Shown one piece after another: positions 1 through 11,693 of a stretch of 64,000 bases of DNA. The notes below the pieces were generated by a model, which saw only the letters and a list, made by a program, of their open reading frames with translations, searched no databases and was not told where the DNA came from. The DNA is from Silvania hatchlandensis (GTDB lineage Bacteria > Pseudomonadota > Gammaproteobacteria > Enterobacterales > Enterobacteriaceae). The position numbers and the translations under genes are program-made. The stretch spans positions 1-64,000 of the forward strand of contig NZ_JAMGZK010000032.1 of NCBI RefSeq assembly GCF_025564065.1, in the 5' to 3' direction. The stretch's first letter is position 1. The number at the start of each line of letters is the position of its first letter.

Positions 1-59
1 CGTCTTGCGACGTTAAGAATCCATGTCACTTTGAGTGCCCACACAGATTGTCTGATAAA

Positions 60-72
60 TTGTTAAAGAGCA
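60..72 (-). promoter_or_regulatory. rrn boxA antitermination element
   Basis: The minus strand reads TGCTCTTTAACAA, the canonical boxA bound by NusB/NusE during ribosomal antitermination. It lies downstream of P2, as in E. coli leaders. Confidence 0.93.
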
Positions 73-104
73 GTGCAACGCGGCGTTAAGCTCACCGTTG
101 CGAG

Positions 105-139
105 GTGGCGTATATTACGCTTTCCTCATCCAGAGTCAA
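105..139 (-). promoter_or_regulatory. rrn P2 promoter
   Basis: On the minus strand, -35 TTGACT (134-139) and -10 TAATAT (112-117) are spaced by 16 bp, about 120 bp downstream of P1. This is the expected position and form of the constitutive second promoter of an rRNA operon. Confidence 0.85.
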
Positions 140-223
140 GCGTTTATTTTCGCTTTTCTCTGTCGGCGTTCATCTCTGAACCCCTGCTGTCACGGCGGTT
201 TGTAATCCGTTGTTCCGTGTCAG

Positions 224-285
224 TGGAGGCGCATTATAGGGAGTTCTCCGACGGTGACAAGCATAAATATGAAAAAGTTTTCCGT
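224..285 (-). promoter_or_regulatory. rrn P1 promoter with A/T-rich UP element
   Basis: On the minus strand, a -35 TTGTCA (255-260) and a perfect -10 TATAAT (233-238) are separated by 16 bp. A G+C-rich discriminator follows and the likely start is near 224. The -35/-10 pair, the 16-bp spacer and the discriminator are those of E. coli rrn P1 promoters, which are growth-rate and ppGpp controlled. A- and T-tracts at about 261-285 match an UP element. Confidence 0.88.
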
Positions 286-312
286 TCGCTTACTTTTCGG
301 TCTTTACGCTGA

Positions 313-855
313 TTAAAGCCGCGAATCGCTGGTTAAACGTGCGATTTGATGGGCGAAACTGGCAACCTGGGACCAGTCTGTGTAGACCACTTCTTTACGC
401 GTATCGGTTTCACCGCCCGTCATCTTCATAATGAGGCGAATCATAAAGCGGTCGTACCAGCGATAACGCGGATAACGCAGTGCCCCCGCAAAGACCGCGC
501 TCACCGTAGGATGCCAGGGAGAGCTCAGCAAAAACTTACGCGTATAGCTGTTCGTCTGCGGCGTACGCTTTTCCGCTTTACGCGCCACCAGGTTCACAGA
601 GTAGAACGCGCTCGGCAGGCCATTCAGTGCTGCCGTATGCTTTTTCACAAAACGATCCAGAGCCGGATGGAAATGGCCATAGCGAATCGATGCGCCGACC
701 ACCACGCGGTCATACTCCTGCCAGGCAATCTCTTGCGTGCGGTTCAGATTGATGACATCGGCATAGATGCCCTGCTCTTTGAGCTCTGATGCCAGATATG
801 AAGCAATCTCACGCGTTTGTCCGTCACGTGTGGAAAATAGAATTAATGTTTTCAC
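313..855 (-). CDS. hemG: Menaquinone-dependent protoporphyrinogen IX dehydrogenase
   Basis: Oxidises protoporphyrinogen IX to protoporphyrin IX late in haem synthesis, passing electrons to the quinone pool at the inner membrane. The product has 180 residues, one fewer than E. coli HemG, and is similar along its whole length. The flavodoxin-type FMN phosphate loop STRDGQT is at residues 8-14. I start at the GTG at 855 because GGGAG sits a proper distance upstream; the TTG two codons earlier would abut that ribosome site. The gene follows trkH by 12 bp and is probably cotranscribed with it. The stop lies just upstream of the rRNA promoter region. Confidence 0.95.
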   Translation of the reverse strand: MKTLILFSTRDGQTREIASYLASELKEQGIYADVINLNRTQEIAWQEYDRVVVGASIRYGHFHPALDRFVKKHTAALNGLPSAFYSVNLVARKAEKRTPQTNSYTRKFLLSSPWHPTVSAVFAGALRYPRYRWYDRFMIRLIMKMTGGETDTRKEVVYTDWSQVASFAHQIARLTSDSRL

Positions 856-867
856 AAACAACTCCCT

Positions 868-2319
868 TTATTCGCGCCAGAAGGTTGGCGTAAAGAGGAC
901 CAACAGCGTAAAGACCTCAAGACGTCCGAACAGCATGTTGGCAATCAGGATCCACTTCGCGGTTGGATTCATGCTGGCAAAATTATCCGCCACCACGCCA
1001 AGCCCGGGTCCAAGGTTATTCAGCGTGGCGACGACTGAGGCAAACGCCGAGAAGTCGTCGACACCCGTGGCAATAATTGCCAGCATGCTGACGATAAACA
1101 CCAACGCATAAGCAGAAAAGAAGCCCCACACGGCTTCAAGGATGCGCTCCGGCAGCGCGCGGTTGCCAAGCTTAATGCTGTAAACCGCATTGGGATGCAC
1201 AAGACGCTTAAGTTCGCGGTTACCCTGTTTAAACAGCAACAGAATGCGGATTACCTTTAACCCGCCCCCGGTCGATCCGGCACACCCGCCAATAAATGCA
1301 GAACACAGCAGCAGCACCGGCAGGAACAGCGGCCAGCGGGCAATACTGTCGGTCGTGAAGCCGGCAGTGGTCGCCATCGACACCACCTGGAAGAAGGCCT
1401 GATTAACAGTGGTAACTGCTGAGCTATAGACATCGTGCAGCCACAGCACCAGGGTACAAATGACAACCAGCGTGAGCTGCACGCCGATAAACATCCGAAA
1501 CTCCGGATCGCGCCAGTACACCTTCAGGTTGCGACCGCTTAATAAAGAGAAGTGCAGGCCATAGTTACAGCCGGAGATCAGCAGGAAGATAGCGATAATG
1601 GTGTTGATCGTTGGGCTGTCGAAATAGCCAATACTGGCATCATGGGTAGAGAAGCCGCCAATCGCGATGGTGGCAAAGCTGTGGCCTATTGCATCAAAGG
1701 CTGGCATCCCGGCGAACCACAGCGCCAGCGCACAGGCGATAGTTAGCAGAACATAAATAAACCACAGCGTTTTTGCCGTCTCAGCAATACGCGGGCGCAT
1801 TTTATTATCCTTCAGCGGCCCCGGCATTTCCGCACGGTACAGCTGCATCCCCCCGACGCCCAGGATCGGCAGAATAGCCACAGCTAAAACAATGATCCCC
1901 ATACCGCCGAACCACTGCAGCATCTGCCGATAAAAAAGGATAGCGTGAGGCAGTGAGTCCAGCCCCACCAGCGTGGTGGCCCCGGTGGTGGTCAGCCCGG
2001 AAAAGGATTCAAAGAATGCATCGGTGACGGTTAAGTTGGGCCGTTCAGAGAAGATAAAGGGCAACGCACCCACGCTGCCCAGCACGGTCCAGAACAGCAC
2101 CACGATAAGAAAGCCTTCGCGGGATTTCAGCTCACCTTTTTCCCGGCGGTTAGGCCACCACAGCAGGGAGCCAATCACCAGCGCAACAAAAAAGGTCTGT
2201 GTAAAGGCTCGGCCCGCACCATCCCGATAAATAAGCGCCACCAGTCCCGGGAGGATCATCGTCCCGGAAAACAATATGACCAACAATCCAACGATTCGGG
2301 TTATGGCACGAAAATGCAT
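868..2319 (-). CDS. trkH: Trk system potassium uptake protein TrkH
   Basis: Integral membrane, K+-conducting subunit of the Trk uptake system; works with the cytoplasmic NAD-binding regulator TrkA (not in this window). The length of 483 residues equals E. coli TrkH. Four pore repeats are visible with their selectivity-filter turns at about residues 110-114 (TTTGA), 218-222 (IAIGG), 316-321 (ATTAGF) and 432-438 (TLNNLGP), separated by hydrophobic segments. The ATG start at 2319 gives the conserved N-terminus. It sits 39 bp downstream of yigZ and directly upstream of hemG, the standard enterobacterial arrangement. Confidence 0.96.
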   Translation of the reverse strand: MHFRAITRIVGLLVILFSGTMILPGLVALIYRDGAGRAFTQTFFVALVIGSLLWWPNRREKGELKSREGFLIVVLFWTVLGSVGALPFIFSERPNLTVTDAFFESFSGLTTTGATTLVGLDSLPHAILFYRQMLQWFGGMGIIVLAVAILPILGVGGMQLYRAEMPGPLKDNKMRPRIAETAKTLWFIYVLLTIACALALWFAGMPAFDAIGHSFATIAIGGFSTHDASIGYFDSPTINTIIAIFLLISGCNYGLHFSLLSGRNLKVYWRDPEFRMFIGVQLTLVVICTLVLWLHDVYSSAVTTVNQAFFQVVSMATTAGFTTDSIARWPLFLPVLLLCSAFIGGCAGSTGGGLKVIRILLLFKQGNRELKRLVHPNAVYSIKLGNRALPERILEAVWGFFSAYALVFIVSMLAIIATGVDDFSAFASVVATLNNLGPGLGVVADNFASMNPTAKWILIANMLFGRLEVFTLLVLFTPTFWRE

Positions 2320-2358
2320 TCTGCCGCTTCCTTAGGTATTCAATAAGTAAGGGGGGGA

Positions 2359-2973
2359 TTATTCTTCAATCGGCCGTAATTGCAACGCACCACGACTAAA
2401 ATCAGCCAGTTTTGCTGAAAACGCCGGAAGCGACGCCTGAGGCAGCGCCACTCGCAGTTGTACCGTTACCTGGTAATCACTGTGTACAATCAGGCCCTGA
2501 TAAAGTTTCAACAAGGCTTCGATGCCGGATAACTGGGCGTAATCGCACAATAAAGTATATTCGGTTAGCGGCGTTTTGCGGAGCGTTGTGAGGAGATTGA
2601 GCGCCTGCTGAACACCGCCGCCATAGGCCTTCACCAGCCCACCCGTTCCTAACAATACGCCGCCGTAGTAGCGCACCACGACGGCGGTTATCTCGCCAAC
2701 CCCACAGCCCATTAGCTGAGAGAGCATCGGTTTGCCCGCCGTACCCGCCGGTTCACCGTCATCCGAGAAACCGAGCTTTTGCGAATCGTCAGGCGGCCCG
2801 GCCACCCACGCCACACAGTGGTGGCGGGCGTCGGGATGTTCCGCACGTACCGACTCAACAAAGGCTTTTGCCGACTCCACGCCGTCGGTATGCGCCAACA
2901 GCGTGATGAAACGGCTTTTCTTGATCTCTTCCGTAAAGGTGACCGGCGCTGCCGGTATGAGCCAGCTTTCCAT
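2359..2973 (-). CDS. yigZ: IMPACT-family protein YigZ
   Basis: A 204-residue protein equal in length to E. coli YigZ. The N-terminal IMPACT (UPF0029) domain shows a GEPAGTAGKPML segment (residues 73-84), RYYGG (101-105) and GTGGLV (109-114); a smaller C-terminal DUF1949-type domain follows from about residue 140. The family resembles the eukaryotic translation regulator IMPACT, but the bacterial role is not settled. Its ATG overlaps the pepQ stop by one base (TAATG), so it is translationally coupled to pepQ. Confidence 0.93.
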   Translation of the reverse strand: MESWLIPAAPVTFTEEIKKSRFITLLAHTDGVESAKAFVESVRAEHPDARHHCVAWVAGPPDDSQKLGFSDDGEPAGTAGKPMLSQLMGCGVGEITAVVVRYYGGVLLGTGGLVKAYGGGVQQALNLLTTLRKTPLTEYTLLCDYAQLSGIEALLKLYQGLIVHSDYQVTVQLRVALPQASLPAFSAKLADFSRGALQLRPIEE

Positions 2974-4304
2974 TACGCCAGCTTCAAATCTCGCGTCATG
3001 TTTTCTGTACCGTTTTCGTGGATCACCACGTTATCTTCGATACGGATCCCGCCAAACGGTTTCAGGGCGTCAATTTTCTGCCAGTTGAAGTGTTTGCTGA
3101 ACTGCCCTTCACGCCACGGCGCAAGCAGGGACTCAATAAAGTAGATGCCCGGCTCGATAGTCACCACCATGCGCGGCTGCAGAATACGGGTGCAGCGCAG
3201 ATAAGGATACTTCGACGGCGCCGCCAGATGCGTGCCGGTATCGTCCTGCATAAAGCCTGCGGTGTCGTGCACCTGCAGACCCAGCGGGTGGCCAATACCG
3301 TGCGGCATAAACGGCCCGGTCAGGTCGTTGTCGACCATCGCCTCTTCGCTCATGTCGTTGAGGATCTGATGCTTACGCAGCAGCTTCGCAATACGCTGAT
3401 GGAACTGGATATGGTAATCAACGTAGCTCACGCCGGCCTTCAGGGTGGCAATCAGGGCCAGCTGCTCGTCGTTCACGTCTTTAATCAGCTGTGCAAACTC
3501 GGTATCGCTGTTGCCGGCCCAGGTACGGGTCAGGTCAGCGGCATAGCCGTTATATTCCGCACCGGCATCCAGCAGGAAGCTGCGCATTTCGGATGGCGCA
3601 CGGTGGTCGAGTTTGGTGTAGTGCAGCACCGACGCGTGTTCATTCAGCGCCACAATGTTGCTGTACGGCACGTCAGTATCCCGGTGGCCGGTCGCCGTCA
3701 GGTAAGCCTGGTTGATATCGAACTCGCTCATGCCGGACAGGAAGGCTTCATGGGCCGCACGATGGCCGTTAACCGCCGTTTTTTGCGCTTCACGCATACA
3801 CGCCAGCTCATAGTCGGTCTTATAAGAGCGGTAATAGTGCAGGTAATCAATCACGCCTTTCGGGTTGATATTATCGGCGGAAATATCCAGACCACGCGCA
3901 CGTTCAGGCACTGGACCGATGTAGCCGATATTGCCGCGTGCAGCAGGTAACTGGCTGCCAATACCATCAGCTTTCGGCAGCGCGATAACCTCAACATCTT
4001 CCGTCCAGAATGAGGTCGGCAGCGGCTCCACGTTATGCCAGTAATCAACCGGCAGATAGAACCACAGTTTCGGCTTGTTCACGCCATCCACCAGCAACCA
4101 GCAATTGGGAACCTGTGTTACCGGTACCCAAGCTTTAAATTGCGGATTAACTTTAAATGGATAAGCGTGATCGTCGAGAAAGACATTGAACAGTTCGCCA
4201 GAGTGGATGAGCAGCGCATCCAGCTTAAAACGAGTCAGTACGTCGCGGGTACGTTCCTGTAACGTAACAATATGATTCTTATACAGCGCGGCCAGTGAGT
4301 CCAT
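2973..4304 (-). CDS. pepQ: Xaa-Pro dipeptidase
   Basis: Cytoplasmic metallopeptidase that splits dipeptides with C-terminal proline. The 443-residue length and all five dinuclear-metal ligands of the pita-bread fold match E. coli PepQ: Asp246, Asp257, His339, Glu384 and Glu423. The ATG at 4304 follows an AAGGAAC ribosome site. It is divergent from fadB across about 190 bp and is the first gene of a pepQ-yigZ-trkH-hemG run. Confidence 0.96.
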   Translation of the reverse strand: MDSLAALYKNHIVTLQERTRDVLTRFKLDALLIHSGELFNVFLDDHAYPFKVNPQFKAWVPVTQVPNCWLLVDGVNKPKLWFYLPVDYWHNVEPLPTSFWTEDVEVIALPKADGIGSQLPAARGNIGYIGPVPERARGLDISADNINPKGVIDYLHYYRSYKTDYELACMREAQKTAVNGHRAAHEAFLSGMSEFDINQAYLTATGHRDTDVPYSNIVALNEHASVLHYTKLDHRAPSEMRSFLLDAGAEYNGYAADLTRTWAGNSDTEFAQLIKDVNDEQLALIATLKAGVSYVDYHIQFHQRIAKLLRKHQILNDMSEEAMVDNDLTGPFMPHGIGHPLGLQVHDTAGFMQDDTGTHLAAPSKYPYLRCTRILQPRMVVTIEPGIYFIESLLAPWREGQFSKHFNWQKIDALKPFGGIRIEDNVVIHENGTENMTRDLKLA

Positions 4305-4448
4305 CTTAGTTCCTTTTGTTTTGACCTCAAGTCACCGCATCTTAGCACACCTCAGAAAAGCTGCGTGATCTGCACCGAGCGTGATCGAGCCTACAATTAT
4401 TTAATGAGTAATTTGCATTTCATTAACATAAATCCCACACTCCGATTC

Positions 4449-4465
4449 ATCTGGTATGACCAGAT
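4449..4465. promoter_or_regulatory. FadR operator upstream of fadB
   Basis: A 17-bp near-perfect dyad (ATCTGGTATGACCAGAT) 27 bp upstream of the fadB ATG. It differs from the E. coli fadB FadR site only at the centre. FadR binds such sites and releases them on long-chain acyl-CoA, so fadBA should be induced by fatty acids. Confidence 0.88.
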
Positions 4466-4491
4466 CCTATTGCTGGATTCAGGAGACTGAC

Positions 4492-6681
4492 ATGCTCTAT
4501 AAAGGCGACACCCTGTACGTAGACTGGCTGGAAGGTGGCATTGCCGAACTGGTGTTCGACGCCCCCGGCTCAGTGAATAAGCTGGACACCGCGACCGTGG
4601 CCAGTCTTGGCCATGCGCTGGACGTTCTGGAAAAACAATCCGACTTAAAAGGTCTGCTGCTGCGTTCAGAAAAAGCGGCGTTTATTGTCGGTGCAGACAT
4701 CACCGAATTCCTCTCGCTGTTCCAGGTTCCGCAAGAGCAGTTGAGCCAGTGGCTGCATTTTGCCAACAGCGTCTTTAACCGCCTGGAAGATCTGCCGGTC
4801 CCGACTATCTCTGCAGTGAATGGCTATGCGCTGGGCGGCGGCTGCGAATGCGTGCTGGCGACGGATTACCGGCTGGCGACGCCGGACCTGCGCATCGGTC
4901 TGCCAGAAACCAAACTGGGCATTATGCCGGGCTTCGGCGGCTCCGTCCGTCTGCCGCGTCTGCTGGGTGCCGATAGCGCGCTGGAGATCATTGCCGCCGG
5001 TAAAGATGTCAGTGCCGATCAGGCCTTAAAACTCGGGCTGGTTGACGGCGTCGTTAAACCTGAAAAGCTGCTTGAAGGAGCGGTAACGATTCTTCGCCAG
5101 GCGATTAACGGCGATCTGGACTGGAAAGCAAAACGCCAGCCGAAGCTGGAACCCCTGCACCTAAGCAAAATTGAAGCCACCATGAGCTTTACCATTGCCA
5201 AAGGCATGGTGATGCAGACGGCGGGCAAACACTACCCGGCACCGATCACTGCGGTGAAGACTATTGAAGCGGCGGCAAAGTATGGCCGTGACGAAGCACT
5301 GAAACTCGAAAACCAAAGCTTCGTACCGCTGGCACACACCAGTGAAGCGCGCGCGCTGGTCGGTATTTTCCTGAATGACCAGTACGTGAAAGGTAAAGCG
5401 AAGCAGCTCACCAAAAACGTCGAGACGCCAAAGCAGGCTGCGGTACTGGGCGCAGGCATTATGGGCGGCGGCATCGCTTATCAGTCCGCGTGGAAAGGCG
5501 TCCCGGTGGTGATGAAAGATATCAACGATAAATCGCTGACGCTGGGGATGACCGAAGCCGCCAAGCTGCTGAATAAACAGCTCGAGCGCGGCAAGATAGA
5601 CGGTCTGAAGCTCTCCGGGGTGATTTCAACCATTCACCCGACGCTGGACTACAGCGGTTTCGATCGCGTGGATGTCGTCGTCGAAGCAGTGGTCGAAAAC
5701 CCGAAAATTAAAAAGGCCGTACTGGCAGAGACGGAAGATAAAGTACGCCCGGATACGGTGCTGGCGTCCAACACCTCCACCATTCCGATCGGCGAGCTGG
5801 CCAGCGTCCTCAAGCGTCCGGAAAACTTCTGCGGAATGCACTTCTTTAACCCGGTGCACCGCATGCCGTTGGTCGAAGTGATTCGCGGGGAAAAAACCTC
5901 TGACGAAACCCTCGCCAAAGTGGTGGCATGGGCGAGCAAGATGGGCAAAACCCCAATAGTAGTGAATGACTGCCCGGGCTTCTTCGTCAACCGCGTTCTG
6001 TTCCCGTATTTTGCCGGTTTCAGCCAGCTGCTGCGCGATGGCGCGGACTTCCGCAAAATCGACAAAGTGATGGAAAAGCAGTTTGGCTGGCCGATGGGCC
6101 CGGCTTATCTGCTGGACGTGGTCGGCATTGATACCGCGCATCACGCTCAGGCCGTGATGGCGGCAGGCTTCCCGCAGCGGATGCAGAAAGATTACCGTGA
6201 CGCGATCGACACGCTGTTCGAGTCCAGCCGTTTTGGTCAGAAGAATGGCCTTGGCTTCTGGCGTTATAAAGAAGACAGCAAAGGCAAGCCGAAGAAAGAA
6301 GAAGATGCAGCCGTGGACAGCCTGCTGGCTGAGGTAAGCCAGGCGAAGCGCGATTTCAGCGACGAAGAGATTATCGCCCGTATGATGATCCCGATGGTCA
6401 ACGAAGTGGTGCGCTGCCTGGAAGAAGGCATTATCGCCAGCCCTGCCGAAGCAGATATGGCGCTGGTCTACGGCCTTGGCTTCCCTCCATTCCACGGCGG
6501 CGCGTTCCGCTGGCTGGATACGATTGGCAGCGCCAGATATCTCGATATGACGCAGCAGTATGAACATCTCGGCGCGCTGTATCACGTACCGGATGGCCTG
6601 CGTAACAAAGCGCGTCATAACGAAGCGTACTATCCCCCGGTTGAGCCTGCCCGTCCGGTTGGCGCACTGAAAACGGCTTAA
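4492..6681 (+). CDS. fadB: Fatty acid oxidation complex subunit alpha
   Basis: Multifunctional alpha subunit of the aerobic beta-oxidation complex: enoyl-CoA hydratase/isomerase at the N-terminus and L-3-hydroxyacyl-CoA dehydrogenase in the C-terminal half. The length of 729 residues equals E. coli FadB. Hydratase acids Glu119 and Glu139 are present; a Rossmann [10 protein letters not shown] lies near residue 320, and the catalytic His of HFFNPVHRM is at about 450. The ATG at 4492 is chosen because AGGAG ends six bases before it; an in-frame ATG 36 bases upstream would place the FadR operator inside the gene. fadA follows after 9 bp. Confidence 0.97.
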   Translation: MLYKGDTLYVDWLEGGIAELVFDAPGSVNKLDTATVASLGHALDVLEKQSDLKGLLLRSEKAAFIVGADITEFLSLFQVPQEQLSQWLHFANSVFNRLEDLPVPTISAVNGYALGGGCECVLATDYRLATPDLRIGLPETKLGIMPGFGGSVRLPRLLGADSALEIIAAGKDVSADQALKLGLVDGVVKPEKLLEGAVTILRQAINGDLDWKAKRQPKLEPLHLSKIEATMSFTIAKGMVMQTAGKHYPAPITAVKTIEAAAKYGRDEALKLENQSFVPLAHTSEARALVGIFLNDQYVKGKAKQLTKNVETPKQAAVLGAGIMGGGIAYQSAWKGVPVVMKDINDKSLTLGMTEAAKLLNKQLERGKIDGLKLSGVISTIHPTLDYSGFDRVDVVVEAVVENPKIKKAVLAETEDKVRPDTVLASNTSTIPIGELASVLKRPENFCGMHFFNPVHRMPLVEVIRGEKTSDETLAKVVAWASKMGKTPIVVNDCPGFFVNRVLFPYFAGFSQLLRDGADFRKIDKVMEKQFGWPMGPAYLLDVVGIDTAHHAQAVMAAGFPQRMQKDYRDAIDTLFESSRFGQKNGLGFWRYKEDSKGKPKKEEDAAVDSLLAEVSQAKRDFSDEEIIARMMIPMVNEVVRCLEEGIIASPAEADMALVYGLGFPPFHGGAFRWLDTIGSARYLDMTQQYEHLGALYHVPDGLRNKARHNEAYYPPVEPARPVGALKTA

Positions 6682-7854
<1,173 letters not shown>

Positions 7855-7938
7855 ATCTACGAGAGGTATCTCACAGCCAATGGCGCCACCGCAGTTATGG
7901 CGTCATTGGCGAAGAAAGACAAGTTTAGTTGCCGTTTT

Positions 7939-7964
7939 CCCGCCTGTCAGGGGCGGGTTTTTTT
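7939..7964 (+). terminator. Rho-independent terminator after fadBA
   Basis: A 6-bp CCCGCC/GGCGGG stem (7939-7944 with 7952-7957) is followed by seven T residues. It lies between the convergent genes fadA and fre. Confidence 0.85.
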
Positions 7965-7968
7965 ATGC

Positions 7969-8670
7969 TTAGATAAAGGCAAACGCATCGCCAAAGAGGC
8001 GATCTTCACGCGCGTGACGTTCGTTGCAGAACAGGTCACGGGCAATTTTTGCCATTTCGAAGCGGCCCGCGATATAGATATCGTGGTTAACCAGCGTGCC
8101 ATGATCCTGCAGAACGGCCGTTAACACGGTACCGCTGCGACCACGCCAGCCCTCTTCCGGCTGCTCGACCACCGGCTCAACGCGCAGGTTCGGGTGCGTA
8201 ATGCTCAGTGATTCCAGTTCAGAGAGATCGTAAAGGTGCTTCTCTTCACGGCCACCCCAGTAGATGGTGATATCGCGGTTCGGATTACGTGCCAGCGCCG
8301 TCAGCAGAATGGAGCGCACGTAAGAGAAACCGGTGCCGCCCGCAATCAGGATCAGCGGACGTTCTTCGTCATCGCGCAGCCAGGCTTCGCCATGCGGGAT
8401 ATCAATCTCGATTTCACTCTCTTTCAGGATGCGATCCATCACCGCCATCGCATACAGGTTGAGCTCTGACGCCCCTATGTGCAGCTCGATAAACTCTTGC
8501 TCATCCGGCGTGGACGCCATTGAGAAAGGGCGCTTATCCCGCTCATCCATCACCACCATCAGATACTGGCCCGCGCGGAAAGAAAACGCCGCTTCAGGCA
8601 CTAAACGGACGCGATATACGGTGTCGGTGATAGCGTCTACCGAGGTCACTTTACAGCTTAAGGTTGTCAT
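7969..8670 (-). CDS. fre: NAD(P)H-flavin reductase
   Basis: Reduces free flavins with NAD(P)H; the reduced flavin serves iron reduction, and in this neighbourhood it can supply FMNH2 for prenylated-FMN chemistry used by UbiD. The 233-residue length equals E. coli Fre. The flavin-contacting RPFS is at residues 47-50 and the nicotinamide-binding GGTGFS at 111-116, followed by YWGGR near 160. It lies 43 bp downstream of ubiD on the same strand, the usual ubiD-fre pair. Confidence 0.95.
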   Translation of the reverse strand: MTTLSCKVTSVDAITDTVYRVRLVPEAAFSFRAGQYLMVVMDERDKRPFSMASTPDEQEFIELHIGASELNLYAMAVMDRILKESEIEIDIPHGEAWLRDDEERPLILIAGGTGFSYVRSILLTALARNPNRDITIYWGGREEKHLYDLSELESLSITHPNLRVEPVVEQPEEGWRGRSGTVLTAVLQDHGTLVNHDIYIAGRFEMAKIARDLFCNERHAREDRLFGDAFAFI

Positions 8671-8713
8671 TCGCTCTCTCTGTCGGGAAGTCTATAGGGC
8701 ATAACGGCTGCAT

Positions 8714-10210
8714 TCAGGCATCTTTACCGTTATTCAGTATGGCCAGTTCATCCCAGATGGCGTCAATACGCGCCGTCACTTCGGGATCTTTTTTGATCGG
8801 ACGGCCCCATTCACGCTGAGTCTCGCCGGGCCATTTATTGGTGGCATCCAGTCCCATTTTTGAGCCAAGACCGGAAACCGGCGAGGCAAAATCCAGATAA
8901 TCAATTGGTGTGTTTTCTACTAACACCGTATCGCGCGCCGGATCCATACGCGTAGTGATCGCCCAGATCACGTCATTCCAGTCGCGGGCGTTGACGTCAT
9001 CATCACAGACGATCACAAACTTGGTATACATAAACTGACGCAGGAAAGACCATACGCCCATCATTACCCGTTTAGCGTGACCCGCGTACTGCTTCTTAAT
9101 GGTCACCACGGCCAGGCGGTATGAGCAGCCTTCCGGCGGCAGATAGAAATCGACAATTTCCGGGAACTGTTTTTGCAGGATCGGCACGAACACTTCATTG
9201 AGTGCAACGCCGAGAACCGCGGGTTCATCAGGCGGACGACCTGTGTAAGTCGAGTGGTAAATCGCATCCTCACGCTGAGTGATGTGCGTGACGGTAAACA
9301 CCGGGAAGCTGTCCACTTCGTTGTAGTAACCTGTGTGGTCACCGTACGGCCCTTCGGGCGCCATTTCGCCTGGCTCGATATAGCCTTCGAGTACGATCTC
9401 CGCGCTGGCGGGCACTTCCAGATCGTTGGAAACACATTTCACCACTTCGGTTTTGGTGCCGCGCAGCAGTCCGGCGAAGGCATATTCAGAGAGGGTATCC
9501 GGCACCGGCGTAACGGCCCCCAGGATGGTGGCCGGATCGGCACCCAGCGCAACCGCGACAGGGAAGCGTTCGCCCGGATGGGCTGCGCACCACTCCTGAT
9601 AATCAAGTGCACCGCCGCGATGCGACAGCCAGCGCATGATCAGTTTGTTTTTGCCAATCAGCTGTTGGCGATAGATACCGAGATTCTGACGCTCTTTATG
9701 CGGACCGCGCGTAACGGTCAGGCCCCAGGTAATCAGCGGCGCGGCATCTTCTGGCCAGCACTGCATAATGGGGATACGCGTCAGATCGACCGCCTCACCT
9801 TCCACGATTTTCTGCTGGCACGGTGCGCCACGCAGCCTTTTGGTCGGCATGTTCAGCACTTGCTTAAACTGCGGTAACTTATCGAAGAGGTCACGAAAAC
9901 CTTTTGGTGGCTCAGGTTCTTTTAAAAAGGCCAGCAGCTTACCGACTTCACGCAACGCAGCGACATCCTCCTGCCCCATCCCCATCGCCACGCGTTTTGG
10001 CGTGCCGAACAGGTTACAGAGTACCGGCATGGTATAGCCTTTCGGGTTTTCAAACAGAAGCGCCGGACCGCCCGCCCGCAAAGTGCGGTCAGCGATCTCT
10101 GTCATCTCCAGAATGGGATCGACAGGAAGGGTGATACGTTTGAGTTCGCCCTGCTTTTCCAGCAGCGCCAGGAAGTCGCGTAGATCGTTGTATTTCATGA
10201 AGTTAGTCAT
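8714..10210 (-). CDS. ubiD: 4-hydroxy-3-polyprenylbenzoate decarboxylase
   Basis: Prenylated-FMN-dependent decarboxylase of aerobic ubiquinone synthesis. The product has 498 residues against 497 in E. coli, with near-identical sequence including the [10 protein letters not shown] active-site region at residues 287-296. The start is slightly uncertain: ATG at 10210 has GAGAGG very close by; an internal ATG four codons on (MKYNDL) is the other choice. It is divergent from rfaH and followed by fre. Confidence 0.95.
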   Translation of the reverse strand: MTNFMKYNDLRDFLALLEKQGELKRITLPVDPILEMTEIADRTLRAGGPALLFENPKGYTMPVLCNLFGTPKRVAMGMGQEDVAALREVGKLLAFLKEPEPPKGFRDLFDKLPQFKQVLNMPTKRLRGAPCQQKIVEGEAVDLTRIPIMQCWPEDAAPLITWGLTVTRGPHKERQNLGIYRQQLIGKNKLIMRWLSHRGGALDYQEWCAAHPGERFPVAVALGADPATILGAVTPVPDTLSEYAFAGLLRGTKTEVVKCVSNDLEVPASAEIVLEGYIEPGEMAPEGPYGDHTGYYNEVDSFPVFTVTHITQREDAIYHSTYTGRPPDEPAVLGVALNEVFVPILQKQFPEIVDFYLPPEGCSYRLAVVTIKKQYAGHAKRVMMGVWSFLRQFMYTKFVIVCDDDVNARDWNDVIWAITTRMDPARDTVLVENTPIDYLDFASPVSGLGSKMGLDATNKWPGETQREWGRPIKKDPEVTARIDAIWDELAILNNGKDA

Positions 10211-10381
10211 GGCCTCTCTGTAAGCGCTTCATTATACGGTGTAAGGCTGCGTGATGCTGTAATTTTGTTAAATTAGCGTGAAGATTCGCGGTCACAGCGC
10301 CGTTTCCCCATTATAATCAACTTAGCCATCGCGCCAGGGTTTTGGTATGCTTGCCCCTATAACAAGCGGAAAAGAGTCATT

Positions 10382-10873
10382 ATGCAGGCCTGGTATCTAC
10401 TGTATTGTAAGCGTGGGCAGCTTCAGCGCGCTCAGGAACATCTTGAACGTCAGGGGGTGAATTGCCTGACGCCGGTGATTACACTGGAAAAAATGCTCCG
10501 GGGCAAGCGCACGACAGTCAGCGAACCGCTATTCCCAAACTATTTGTTTGTCGAATTTGACCCCGAGGTGATCCACACCACCACCATCAATGCGACGCGC
10601 GGTGTAAGCCACTTTGTACGTTTTGGTGCGCACCCTGCAATGGTACCCTCGACCGTAATACATCAGCTTTCCGTCTATAAGCAGCCAGAAGGCATTACCG
10701 ATCCCGATACCCCGTTCTCCGGTGATCCTGTGGTGATCACTGAGGGCGCATTCGAAGGGCTGGTCGCTATTTTTGCTGAGCCGGACGGCGAAGCCCGCTC
10801 CATGCTGCTGCTCAACTTATTGAATAAAGACGTTTTGCAGAGCGTGAAAAACACCAGCTTCCGTAAAGCTTAA
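10382..10873 (+). CDS. rfaH: Transcription antitermination factor RfaH
   Basis: NusG paralogue recruited at ops elements to promote elongation and translation of long surface-polysaccharide and conjugation operons. The 163-residue product matches E. coli RfaH (162) throughout: an NGN domain at about 1-100 beginning with the typical [10 protein letters not shown], a linker, and a short C-terminal domain that switches fold. Its stop overlaps the stop of convergent tatD by three bases, leaving no room for a private terminator. I see no ops element inside this window. Confidence 0.95.
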   Translation: MQAWYLLYCKRGQLQRAQEHLERQGVNCLTPVITLEKMLRGKRTTVSEPLFPNYLFVEFDPEVIHTTTINATRGVSHFVRFGAHPAMVPSTVIHQLSVYKQPEGITDPDTPFSGDPVVITEGAFEGLVAIFAEPDGEARSMLLLNLLNKDVLQSVKNTSFRKA

Positions 10874-11652
10874 AACTGTACGCCAAACAGACGACGTACG
10901 TTGTCATCCGTCTGTGCAGCCAGCCACTGCGGCTCTTCTGCGCGCCAGGAGGCGATCCGCTCAATAATATGCCCCAGATAAGCCGGTTCATTGCGCCGCG
11001 ATTTCGGTTTTGGACTGAGATCGCGCGGCAGCAGGTACGGCGCATCCGTCTCAATAAGCAGGCGATCGGCGGGGATAACCGGGAGTAGTTCTCGCAGTTC
11101 CAGCCCGCGCCGTTCATCGCAGACCCAGCCCGTGATCCCCAGATATAACCCGCGATCCAGACAATCCAGCGCCTCCTGTCGGGAGCCGGTAAAGCAGTGC
11201 AAGACCGCACCAGGCAGTTTATCCAGCCAGGGTTCAAGCAGCGCCAGAAAACGGTCATGCGCATCCCGGCAGTGCATAAACACCGGCATGCTCAGCTCTG
11301 CCGCCAGCGCAAGCTGGGCGCTAAAAGCGTGTTCCTGCTCAGCTGGCGTGGAGAAATTGCGATTAAAATCGAGGCCGCATTCACCGATAGCCACCACTTC
11401 AGGCGAGGCCGCCAGGGCACGCAGGATATCAAAACTTTCCGGCCCCCACTGGCTGCTGTCGTGGGGGTGAACACCGGCGGTAGACCAGCAGTGTGGATAG
11501 CGCTGCGCCAGCTGTCGCGCCAGGTCGCTTTCATGAAGATTGGTGCCCGTCAGCAGCAGGCCATTTACCCGTGCGTCGAATGCCCGGGCGACCACCTCAT
11601 CACGATCGTGCGCAAACTGCGGGCTGGTCAGGTTCAGACCGATATCAAACAT
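10870..11652 (-). CDS. tatD: TatD-family metal-dependent DNase
   Basis: A TIM-barrel metal-dependent nuclease (3'-5' exonuclease activity in E. coli). The product has 260 residues, as in E. coli. The first HxH ligand motif of other family members is replaced by FDIGLNL, as is typical of TatD; Glu91, His127, His152 and Asp203 remain as likely ligands or catalytic residues. I start at ATG 11652, which has GGGAG at normal spacing, not at the ATG four codons upstream. It is the last gene of the tat cluster, 41 bp after tatC. Confidence 0.93.
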   Translation of the reverse strand: MFDIGLNLTSPQFAHDRDEVVARAFDARVNGLLLTGTNLHESDLARQLAQRYPHCWSTAGVHPHDSSQWGPESFDILRALAASPEVVAIGECGLDFNRNFSTPAEQEHAFSAQLALAAELSMPVFMHCRDAHDRFLALLEPWLDKLPGAVLHCFTGSRQEALDCLDRGLYLGITGWVCDERRGLELRELLPVIPADRLLIETDAPYLLPRDLSPKPKSRRNEPAYLGHIIERIASWRAEEPQWLAAQTDDNVRRLFGVQF

Positions 11653-11693
11653 GCTGTCTCCCATATGACAACCGCCCTGACGGGCGGCTGGTA

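Larger units (their letters stand above)
1..232 (-). other. rRNA operon leader (5' external transcribed region)
   Basis: Read on the minus strand, this stretch is the leader of an rRNA operon whose 16S gene lies beyond the left edge. It carries two stacked promoters, the boxA antitermination element and the conserved leader text that follows boxA in enterobacterial rrn operons. In E. coli the gene next to hemG is the 16S gene of rrnA, so rrnA is the likely identity. No mature rRNA sequence is inside the window. Confidence 0.9.

Noticed and set aside
1-59. 16S rRNA gene in the window
   Set aside because: The visible sequence is leader after boxA; the mature 16S 5' end lies beyond the left edge.
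73-312. 79-codon plus-strand ORF at the left end
   Set aside because: It lies over the rRNA operon promoters P1 and P2 and has no ribosome site; a chance ORF.
4456-4491. Longer N-terminus for fadB
   Set aside because: It would place the FadR operator within the coding region; the ATG at 4492 has a proper AGGAG and gives the family length.
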